Shown here: positions 16,499-23,166 of the stretch, one piece after another
Layout of the letters: each line of letters opens with the position of its first letter
How positions within the stretch are numbered: the stretch's first letter is position 1
Assembly: GCF_000367345.1 (NCBI RefSeq)
Contig: NZ_BARE01000039.1
Coordinates: 1-45,695, forward strand
Length of the DNA: 45,695 nt
Direction: 5' to 3'
Source of the DNA: Sphingobium xenophagum NBRC 107872
GTDB lineage: Bacteria > Pseudomonadota > Alphaproteobacteria > Sphingomonadales > Sphingomonadaceae
The notes under the pieces: generated by a model
Told to the model about the DNA's origin: nothing
Seen by the model: only the letters and a program-made list of their open reading frames with translations
The model's database searches: none
Made by a program: the position numbers and the translations under genes

Positions 16499-17572
16499 TC
16501 AGACACCAGCCAGCGGCCTCTCGCCAGCCCAGGCCCTCTCGATCGTCGCGCGTATTTCATTTTCCTCCAGCGGGCGCGGGTTCCAGTATGAGTTGGTCAC
16601 GGCCAGCTTGGCCGCGAGCGCCACGCCGTCATGCGCCATTCCGAGATTGCGAAGCCCGGCGGGAATTTTGAGGGCGCGAGTGAGTTCGTAAAGCGCTGTG
16701 ACGGGATCGGGCTGCCCAAGCGCCATCCGCATGGCGTCCATCGCATAGGGAGTCGCGGGTGCGTTATATGCCACCGAATGGGGAAGAAGGATCGCGTGTG
16801 TTTCGGCGTGGGGAAGGTTGAAGGTGCCGCCGAGCGTGTGACAGAGCTTGTGATGGAGCGCCATTCCGACAGCGCCAAGGCACGTCCCGCACAGCCAGGC
16901 TCCGTAGAGCGCTTCCGACCTGGCTTCCACATTTGCCGGGTCGTCCACAATGATCGGCAGCGCCTTGGCGAATGCCCGGATCCCTTCCTGCGCCATCAGG
17001 CTGATGACCGGATTCCGCTCCCTTGCATATAAGGCCTCGACGGCATGGGCCATTGCGTTGATTCCGCTGGTGGCGGATAGCGCAGCTGGCAAGGTCAAGG
17101 TCAGTTCGACATCATAGACAACGACCTCCGGCAGGATGCGCGGGTCGGTCTTCGTGACCTTGCGCGCGTTCTCCGTCTCGCCGAGGATAGGAGTCATTTC
17201 CGATCCGGCATAGGTCGTGGGCAGCACGATCTGCGGCAGATCCGTCCGCAAGGCGACCGCCTTGCCGAGGCCGATCGTGGAGCCGCCGCCAATCGAGACC
17301 ACGCCGTCGGCCGCGAGCGCTTCGATATGGCGCAGCGCCTCATTGGTGACTTCGACGGGGGTGTGCATCGCCGCGCCGTGGAAGGTGCCCGCGCAAAGAC
17401 CGCCGAGGCTTTCCGCGACCGCCCACGCCTGCTCCGCCTGGTCGGGGGTCGACAGGACGACCACCCGGCCGAGCCCGAGCGCCTCGACTTCGGACGAAAG
17501 CTGGCGGCGGGTACCGGCGCCGAACACCACCCGTCCCGGATTTGCCTTGTAGATGAACGGCTCGATGCCCAT
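16499..17572 (-). CDS. Maleylacetate reductase
   Basis: A 357-residue member of the iron-type alcohol dehydrogenase fold that reduces maleylacetate to 3-oxoadipate with NAD(P)H. The nucleotide loop is SIGGGSTIGLGKA (about 93-105), followed by PTTYAGSEMTPILGETE, a strong maleylacetate reductase signature, and metal-site histidines in AMAHAVEALYA and HHKLCHTLGGTFNLPHAETH. Length is typical (MacA, TfdF, HapF, PnpF). ATG at 17572 lies 12 bases after the P450 stop. Both ring-cleavage routes in this window, via hqdAB and via the hydroxyquinol dioxygenase, end in maleylacetate, so this enzyme joins them to the pca genes. Confidence 0.95.
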   Translation of the reverse strand: MGIEPFIYKANPGRVVFGAGTRRQLSSEVEALGLGRVVVLSTPDQAEQAWAVAESLGGLCAGTFHGAAMHTPVEVTNEALRHIEALAADGVVSIGGGSTIGLGKAVALRTDLPQIVLPTTYAGSEMTPILGETENARKVTKTDPRILPEVVVYDVELTLTLPAALSATSGINAMAHAVEALYARERNPVISLMAQEGIRAFAKALPIIVDDPANVEARSEALYGAWLCGTCLGAVGMALHHKLCHTLGGTFNLPHAETHAILLPHSVAYNAPATPYAMDAMRMALGQPDPVTALYELTRALKIPAGLRNLGMAHDGVALAAKLAVTNSYWNPRPLEENEIRATIERAWAGERPLAGV

Positions 17573-17584
17573 GACGCTACGCCT

Positions 17585-18775
17585 TCAGAGTGGCTCGACC
17601 TCGACCGTCAGGCTGGAGAATCCGCGCAGGATGTTGTGGAGCGCGCGCTGCTCCTCGACGATCCTGATGCGCTTGACCCGGCGCGCCAGCGACTTGAAAA
17701 TCGAGCGCATCTCCAGCTTCGCCAGATTCATGCCGACACACATATGCGGTCCGGCGCCGAAGGCGAGGTGCCCGGCAGCGTTCCGTGAAACGTCGAACCT
17801 GTCGGGGTCGGCGAATTTGCGCGGATCGCGGTTCGCCGCGCCGTAATAAGCAATGACGCGCGACCCTTCCGGCAGCAGCACGCCGTCCATGTTATAGTCC
17901 TTGGCAACATAGCGCCCAAAGTCCTGGATCGGCGCTTCCATCCGCAGAATCTCGTTGACCGCCGAAGGGATGAGGCTCTGGTCTGCGACGATCCGGTCCC
18001 ATTGGTCCGGGTTGTTCGCAAACAGCCACACCCCGTTTACGATCCCGAAGATCGTCGTGTCCAGGCTGGGCCCCATATAGTCGATCATCATGACCGGAAC
18101 CGCTTCCGGCGGCACTTCGCCCCGCGCAGCCGCATCATGGATCGCTTCGGCCCAGCTCCCGGGCTTCAGCTTGCCTGGAACGGCCTGCGTCCTTGCATAG
18201 GTCATGAGCTCGTCGAGCACCGGAAGCGAATCCCGCATCCGCCCGTTGGCCGGGCCGAAGCAGTTGAACATGCCGATGCTCCACTCCATCATCCGTTCAC
18301 GACCCTCCTCGGGAAGGCCGACCGCGTTGGAGACGATGGTCAGCGGCAAGTGGGTCGCAAGCTGCGTCGCCGCGCAGAAGGTTCGCCGGTCGACCAACCG
18401 TTCGACGATGCGCTCGGCTTCGAGATCGACCTCGTCCTGAAGGCTCTTGAGCGCCGCTGGCGTCAGCGGTTTGATCACCACCTTGCGCAGCATGTTGTGA
18501 AGATCGCCGTCGCTGCACAGCGTATTCCCGCGCAGCACCTGGTTCATCTCTTCGTTCATCATGACGCCGAAGCGCGAGGGAAAAGCCGCGTCATTCTGAA
18601 GCGCGGCCAGGACGCTGTCATATCGCGTCAAAGCGAACATATTGTGCTTGTCGAGCCAGACTGCCGGCCCCATGTCGCGCAGCCTGTCGTACATCGGCCA
18701 AGGATCGAGGAGGACGTTGTCCTCATAAGGGTCGATATCGGAACGCGGTGCTCTTTCGACAATAATCTCGCTCAT
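17585..18775 (-). CDS. Cytochrome P450, CYP199-like
   Basis: A 396-residue P450. The I-helix is MGPSLDTT (about 234-241) in place of the usual AGxDTT, the E-x-x-R is EILR (275-278), and the heme loop FGAGPHMCVG holds Cys346. The blocks GAANRDPRKFADPDRFDVSR and, near the end, NILRGFSSL resemble CYP199A enzymes, which O-demethylate 4-methoxybenzoate and related para-methoxy aromatics using a [2Fe-2S] ferredoxin and a putidaredoxin reductase-type partner, both present at 1008-2598. Two adjacent ATGs (18778 and 18775) are possible; neither has a clear ribosome site. A hairpin separates it from the TonB receptor gene, and maleylacetate reductase follows. The substrate class is inferred from similarity recalled by eye. 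Confidence 0.9.
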   Translation of the reverse strand: MSEIIVERAPRSDIDPYEDNVLLDPWPMYDRLRDMGPAVWLDKHNMFALTRYDSVLAALQNDAAFPSRFGVMMNEEMNQVLRGNTLCSDGDLHNMLRKVVIKPLTPAALKSLQDEVDLEAERIVERLVDRRTFCAATQLATHLPLTIVSNAVGLPEEGRERMMEWSIGMFNCFGPANGRMRDSLPVLDELMTYARTQAVPGKLKPGSWAEAIHDAAARGEVPPEAVPVMMIDYMGPSLDTTIFGIVNGVWLFANNPDQWDRIVADQSLIPSAVNEILRMEAPIQDFGRYVAKDYNMDGVLLPEGSRVIAYYGAANRDPRKFADPDRFDVSRNAAGHLAFGAGPHMCVGMNLAKLEMRSIFKSLARRVKRIRIVEEQRALHNILRGFSSLTVEVEPL

Positions 18776-18784
18776 CATAAAAGA

Positions 18785-18805
18785 GGGGGCGGCTTTCCCG
18801 CCCCC
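18785..18805 (-). terminator. Hairpin between TonB receptor 1 and the P450 gene
   Basis: GGGGGCGG-CTTTC-CCGCCCCC forms an eight-base GC stem with a five-base loop, 11 bases past the receptor stop. In the transcribed direction it is followed by TCTTTT, so it fits a terminator or attenuator that lowers read-through from the receptor gene into the P450. Confidence 0.65.
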
Positions 18806-18815
18806 TTTCCCTATT

Positions 18816-21365
18816 CTAGAAGTGAATCCCCAGCTTTGCATACCATTGGGCGGGGGCGTTGTAGGTTCCGTAGATCGGACCGATCGAAAGCTGCGCGAGC
18901 CCCGTGACGACATAGCGCTGGTCGGTCACATTGGTGCCGCCCACCGTCAGATCCCAATTCCCCGACGGCGCCCGATAGGTCGCGCTCAGATTGAGGATGT
19001 CGGTCGATGGCCGCTGCAACAGATAGGTGCGCTCGGTATCGTTCCACACCGACGACGTGCGCGTATAGTCGACAACAAGGGTAACCGACCCGCCGCCAAG
19101 ATCAAACTTGTAGCTCGGGCTCAGGTTGACCTTCCACTTAGGTGTTTTCGGAAGGGCCGCACCGGCATAGATGCCCGCCTGGAGCGGATTGGGCGCGAGC
19201 ACGAAGTCCGGCAGGACACTCGTATAGGAGGCATCGGTATAGCCGACCGACGCGTTGACGAACAGGCCCTGCACCGGAGCAACCACGAACTCTGCCTCGA
19301 AGCCCTTGATCCTGGCGACGCCGGCATTTCGGATCGTCGGCGCGATGCCGACCTGCAGGTTGAGCTGGATGTCCTCGTACCGGGTCGTGAACGCCGCGAA
19401 ATTGAACTGGAGCGCGCGATCGAGCAACGTCGACTTGAGACCCGCCTCGAAGGTTTCCGCCTTCTCAGGCCGGAAGTCGGGGGCGACTGCGCCGCCGGGC
19501 GCGGTCAGGCGCGTCGTCCAGCCGCCCGTTTTATAGCCGCGCGACCAGCTACCGTAGACCATGACGTCGTCGGTCGGGTGAAGCTGCACGCCGACCTTGG
19601 GCGAAAAGTTCGTGAACGTCCGGCGCTGCGGGACCGCCGTGTAGAAGCGCAGCGGCTGCGAAGGGTCCGGGATGCCGATCGCCGTCGAACACGGGTCGCC
19701 ATAGGTCGTGCAGTTCGCAAGCTTGTAATAGAGACCATTGCGGTCGGTCTGACCGCCAAGGAAGTCCTTGTCTTCATGCGTGTACCGCCCGCCGACCGTG
19801 ATGCCGATGAAGTCGGAAATCCGCCAGTCGGCCTGACCGAAGAACGCATAATTCTCCGTCTTAAGATTATTCGGTCCCTGGATCTGAAGGAGGCCGTCAC
19901 CAAAGGTGACATAGTCGTTCATGAATCCCTTCTCTTTGAAGTAATAGCCGCCGACGACGAAATTGAGCCTGTTGTCGAGGAAGTTTCCGAGAAGCTGCGT
20001 TTCCTGGCTGAATTGCCATTGCTTGAGCGAAAAGCCGACCTCCAGCATCTGCACCGGGGAACCGTCGCCATCAAGACCCGTACCCCAATCGAGATCGCGA
20101 TAACCCGTGATCGATTTCAGCGAAACATTGTCGGTAAGCTCGTATGAGGCGATCCCGGTGAGACCCCATGATGTCATCCGCGAAAAATTCTGCGCGGTCG
20201 CATAGGTCGTGTCGATGTCAGACGTGATGAACCGGTCGTCGAAAGGCAACCGGTCGTTGGTCGGATCGCCATCCACGTTGAGACCGGCGAGGCCCGGCAA
20301 CAGCCGGCTCGGATCGAGCGGCGTTCCCCGGCTGCCGCAAACCGCTCCCAACCCCGCTGCGGCGAGCGCATCGGCGGGAGTGGAAATGCACAGATTGTAG
20401 ATTGTCGCGAGCGGCGGGGTCGCGGGCGTTCCCGCGGGGCCGGGCGGCGGAGTCAGCGACACGCCAAGCAGGCTGTTGGCGGTCGCGGTCGTATCCACCT
20501 TCGTATAGTCGCCCGACACCTTGAACTGCAGTCGTGACGTCGGCTCCCACACCAGCTTTCCGCGGATCGTATATTCGCCCTCCCCGCCCGATCGGCCGTT
20601 CGTGTCGTAGCCGACCTGGCGGAAGGCCGTGACGGGGTCGGAATTGATCGGCGAAGACGAGGGGAACGGAATGCCGCGCTGAAATCCCCTGCGCGACTTC
20701 TCCGAGAAGGTCACCAGCGCATTGAGATGATCGGCGATCGGCAGATTCACCGTGCCGCGCACATCCAGGCGATTGTAGCTTCCGGTGATGACCTCGCCGT
20801 CGAAACCGAACGCGTCGGTCGGGTCCTTGGTCGTGATCGAGATCGCACCGCCGATCGTGTTGCGCCCGAAGAGCGTCCCTTGCGGCCCCTTCAATATCTC
20901 GACGCGCTCCACATCGGGCAGATCAAGATTGGCGCCGACCGTGCGCGCAAGATAGACGCCGTCCAGATATACGCCCACGCCGGGATCGACGTTCATCGCG
21001 AAATCCTGCTGGCCGATGCCGCGTATGGTCGCGCCCAGGACTTGCGACGAACCCGAAAAGGGGGCTGCGGCATCGAGGGTAACGCTGGGTGCCAGGTTGG
21101 AAAGCGCCGCGACGCTGTCGATGGCCCGCTCCGACAGGGCCGTACTGGTGAACGCGCTGATCGCGATTGGCACGTCCTGCAGCTTCTCCGAGCGTTTTTG
21201 AGCGGTAACGATGATATCGCCGATCCCGCTTTCTTCCGCCTGGGGCTGCACCGGTTGCGCTCCTTCCGGCCGCGTAGTGTCGACCGTCTGCCCGTAAGCA
21301 GGCTCAACAGACAAAAGGGACGCGAGTGACGTTATCGCGCCGAAATATAAAAGGGCCTTAGCCAT
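18816..21365 (-). CDS. TonB-dependent outer-membrane receptor 1
   Basis: An 849-residue outer-membrane beta-barrel transporter. Residues 1-26 form a signal peptide (MAKALLYFGAITSLASLLSV, cleavage after AYGQ). Next comes a TonB-box-like GDIIVTAQKRSEKLQDVPI, then the plug domain (RGIGQQDFAMNVDPGVGVYL, LKGPQGTLFGRNTIGGAI) and a long barrel ending in a C-terminal aromatic residue (YAKLGIHF). Sphingomonads use many such receptors for uptake of aromatic and other hydrophobic compounds. It heads the minus-strand run with the CYP199-like P450 and maleylacetate reductase, and diverges from the hydroxyquinol dioxygenase gene; the space between holds two copies of the shared operator-like element. The transported substrate is not known. 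Confidence 0.93.
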   Translation of the reverse strand: MAKALLYFGAITSLASLLSVEPAYGQTVDTTRPEGAQPVQPQAEESGIGDIIVTAQKRSEKLQDVPIAISAFTSTALSERAIDSVAALSNLAPSVTLDAAAPFSGSSQVLGATIRGIGQQDFAMNVDPGVGVYLDGVYLARTVGANLDLPDVERVEILKGPQGTLFGRNTIGGAISITTKDPTDAFGFDGEVITGSYNRLDVRGTVNLPIADHLNALVTFSEKSRRGFQRGIPFPSSSPINSDPVTAFRQVGYDTNGRSGGEGEYTIRGKLVWEPTSRLQFKVSGDYTKVDTTATANSLLGVSLTPPPGPAGTPATPPLATIYNLCISTPADALAAAGLGAVCGSRGTPLDPSRLLPGLAGLNVDGDPTNDRLPFDDRFITSDIDTTYATAQNFSRMTSWGLTGIASYELTDNVSLKSITGYRDLDWGTGLDGDGSPVQMLEVGFSLKQWQFSQETQLLGNFLDNRLNFVVGGYYFKEKGFMNDYVTFGDGLLQIQGPNNLKTENYAFFGQADWRISDFIGITVGGRYTHEDKDFLGGQTDRNGLYYKLANCTTYGDPCSTAIGIPDPSQPLRFYTAVPQRRTFTNFSPKVGVQLHPTDDVMVYGSWSRGYKTGGWTTRLTAPGGAVAPDFRPEKAETFEAGLKSTLLDRALQFNFAAFTTRYEDIQLNLQVGIAPTIRNAGVARIKGFEAEFVVAPVQGLFVNASVGYTDASYTSVLPDFVLAPNPLQAGIYAGAALPKTPKWKVNLSPSYKFDLGGGSVTLVVDYTRTSSVWNDTERTYLLQRPSTDILNLSATYRAPSGNWDLTVGGTNVTDQRYVVTGLAQLSIGPIYGTYNAPAQWYAKLGIHF

Positions 21366-21487
21366 GCCTCTCCCCGATCCTGCCTATGCCGCCGGCTTTT
21401 TCCAGCGTGCGTTTTCCCAGAGGATGCGCGCCATCGCCGAGGATGGCACACGTCCTCGTTCTCATGCTTATGCCCCGTCCTGAAAGC

Positions 21488-21518
21488 CGTCCTGCACGAT
21501 CAGAGCGCCGTGCTGCAT
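21488..21518 (-). promoter_or_regulatory. Putative operator facing TonB receptor 1
   Basis: The plus strand reads CGTCCTGCACGA at 21488-21499 and TGCAT at 21514-21518, with TGCA-to-TGCA spacing of exactly 21 bases. In the direction of the receptor gene this is ATGCA then TCGTGCAGGACG, ending 123 bases before its ATG. The 12-base core is identical to the one upstream of the YciI gene (22715-22726). The rest of the 312-base divergent region (21366-21677) shows no gene. Confidence 0.5.
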
Positions 21519-21577
21519 GAAACGGGATGCCTTGCACTGATATCCGCCGCTCGGATCCGCTCCCGAAGGTCGGCTCT

Positions 21578-21608
21578 GTGCAGCCATGTGCCGATATGTG
21601 CAGGACGA
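21578..21608 (+). promoter_or_regulatory. Putative operator facing the hydroxyquinol dioxygenase
   Basis: GTGCA at 21578-21582 is followed by TGTGCAGGACGA at 21597-21608, a 20-base step. The element reads in the direction of the dioxygenase gene and ends 70 bases before its ATG. With the inverted copy at 21488-21518, each of the two divergent genes would have its own site in the same relative orientation. Confidence 0.45.
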
Positions 21609-21677
21609 AATATCGTGAGCGGCGCATGCTGTGGTGCCCGGGCCGGGTCAGATGCCAGGTACCGGCAGGAGATCTGG

Positions 21678-22535
21678 ATGCCCTATTTCGAAGCCCCGCG
21701 CTCAGCGCTTCTCGTCAACTCGTTGTGCGGCGCCGATGCCAACCCGCGCCTGCGCCTCATCGTGGACGCCGTCGTCCGGCATCTTCACGCCGCCATCAAG
21801 GAAACCGCGCTCACTCCGGAAGAGTGGATCACTGCCATCTCCTTCCTGACGAGGACCGGGCAAATGTGCGACGACAAGCGACAGGAATTCATCCTGTTGT
21901 CGGACGTCCTGGGGATTTCGATGCTGGTCGACGCGCTCGCAACCCAACGCGGGCCAGGCGCCACGGAAAACACCGTGCTCGGGCCATTCTATGTCTCCGA
22001 CGCGCCGCGACACGAAAATGGCGCGGATATCCGCCTCGAGAAAAAGGGGGAAGCCACTCTCATCGAAGGCACCGTCACCGACCTTTCGGGTCAACCGATT
22101 TCAGGCGCGAACATCGAAGTCTGGCAGGCGGATACCGACGGCTTCTACGATGTCCAGCGCCCTGCAACCATCCCCGAAGGAAATCTGCGGGGACAATTCA
22201 CGAGCAGCGAACAAGGCGGGTATCACTTCGTCACCGCCAAGCCGCTCCACTATTCGATTCCCTGCGACGGCCCCGTGGGGGAGCTGCTCGATGGTCTTGC
22301 GCGTCCCGCGATCAGGCCGGCGCACATCCACTTTATCGTCAGCGCGCCGGGGTTCGAACGGGTGACCACGCACTTCTTCGTCGATGATTGCCCCTACCTG
22401 CAGCAAGACCCTGTGCTCGGCGTCAAAGCCTCGCTCATCGCCGAGTTCCGGCGACCTGCCTGCTCTCACGATAGTCCTGAACCTGGCGCAACCCAATGGG
22501 CGGCGCGCTGCGACTTCGCTCTCTCCCCGAAATGA
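21678..22535 (+). CDS. Hydroxyquinol 1,2-dioxygenase (intradiol)
   Basis: A 285-residue Fe(III) intradiol dioxygenase that should cleave 1,2,4-trihydroxybenzene to maleylacetate. The iron ligands are readable as Tyr157 (DGFYDVQ), Tyr192 (PLHYSIP), His216 and His218 (RPAHIHFIV). The N-terminal helical dimerisation region, with LTPEEWITAISFLTRTGQ then CDDKRQEFILLSD, is typical of hydroxyquinol rather than protocatechuate enzymes, and GATENTVLGPFYV follows. ATG at 21678 has AGGAGA eight bases upstream; an open frame before it has no homology. The C-terminus (ACSHDSPEPG onward) looks somewhat divergent. It is followed by the YciI/TftG-like gene, as in chlorophenoxyacetate-type pathways, and its product goes to the maleylacetate reductase at 16499. 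Confidence 0.92.
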   Translation: MPYFEAPRSALLVNSLCGADANPRLRLIVDAVVRHLHAAIKETALTPEEWITAISFLTRTGQMCDDKRQEFILLSDVLGISMLVDALATQRGPGATENTVLGPFYVSDAPRHENGADIRLEKKGEATLIEGTVTDLSGQPISGANIEVWQADTDGFYDVQRPATIPEGNLRGQFTSSEQGGYHFVTAKPLHYSIPCDGPVGELLDGLARPAIRPAHIHFIVSAPGFERVTTHFFVDDCPYLQQDPVLGVKASLIAEFRRPACSHDSPEPGATQWAARCDFALSPK

Positions 22536-22695
22536 TCGCATTGCCACGCTATGTCGTTGCGGTCGCGCGCCCGGGCTTGACAAGCTGCCTGGTCGTGACG
22601 CCGCCTGGTTCGGCAGCGACAGTCTCCAATTCCGGAACGCGGGACGCGGACAAAGCCGATTATCTTTACGAAGGCCGCGTCATAGCTGACAAAAT

Positions 22696-22741
22696 GTGCA
22701 AATCGGCGCCTCCTTCGTGCAGGACGCGCCTAGACTATAGG
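22696..22741 (+). promoter_or_regulatory. Putative operator and promoter of the YciI gene
   Basis: GTGCA at 22696-22700 and TCGTGCAGGACG at 22715-22726 are 21 bases apart from GTGCA to GTGCA, reading toward the YciI gene. TATAGG at 22736-22741, 11 bases after the core, could be the -10, with the core covering the -35 place as for an activator bound next to RNA polymerase. The element lies in a 292-base gap that otherwise holds no supported gene. Confidence 0.45.
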
Positions 22742-22768
22742 GCCTAGATTTGGTTTGATAGGCTCGCT

Positions 22769-22786
22769 CGGCAGATGCATCTGCCG
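22769..22786. repeat. Perfect 18-base palindrome CGGCAGATGCATCTGCCG
   Basis: A perfect palindrome without spacer, 41 bases upstream of the YciI ATG and just downstream of the putative -10, so it would lie in the 5' leader. A dimeric repressor bound here would block the start of transcription; it could also fold as a short hairpin. No second copy was noticed. Confidence 0.4.
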
Positions 22787-22827
22787 GATCGGGTGGATGT
22801 CTTGTAAACTTAGCCAGTTCGGGTTCC

Positions 22828-23145
22828 ATGCAGCTGTCTCACTTTCTCGTACGCGCATTCGATGCCCATGGCGGCACTGCAATCCGCGCTCAAATTCGAG
22901 AAACACATCGAGCCCATCTCCGCCGTTCAGCTGCGGACTGCCGCTGCGTCCTTGGAGGTCCATTGCGGGACGACCATGGAGAGATGATCGGAACGGCGCT
23001 GGTCTTTGAAGCGACCAGCCGCGCCGCCGTCGAGCAATTCATGGCAGATGACCCCTATGTCAAAGCAAAGCTCTTTTCCCGGCTCGAAACCGATGTCTGG
23101 ACCATCGGCCTCGGGTCGATCGAAACGTCCGATCGACTCACTTGA
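22828..23145 (+). CDS. YciI-family protein, TftG-like
   Basis: A 105-residue protein of the YciI/ferredoxin-like (alpha+beta barrel) family. The conserved histidine region is ETHRAHL (25-31), followed by GGPLRDD and the DDPYVKA loop (74-80) with the family's aspartate; His and Asp are the supposed catalytic pair. In Burkholderia cepacia AC1100, TftG of this family removes chloride from 5-chlorohydroxyquinol and is encoded with the hydroxyquinol dioxygenase TftH, the same pairing as here. That suggests dehalogenation or an isomerase-type role on hydroxyquinol derivatives, but YciI proteins are varied and this is inference. It starts 292 bases after the dioxygenase and ends 21 bases before the LAL regulator. 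Confidence 0.8.
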   Translation: MQLSHFLVRAFDAHGGTAIRAQIRETHRAHLRRSAADCRCVLGGPLRDDHGEMIGTALVFEATSRAAVEQFMADDPYVKAKLFSRLETDVWTIGLGSIETSDRLT

Positions 23146-23166
23146 AGCGATCCAGGGAGTGCTCGG

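Noticed and set aside
22496..22747. An 83-codon frame after the hydroxyquinol dioxygenase
   Set aside because: It overlaps the dioxygenase end, shows no family motif and covers the putative operator and promoter of the YciI gene.
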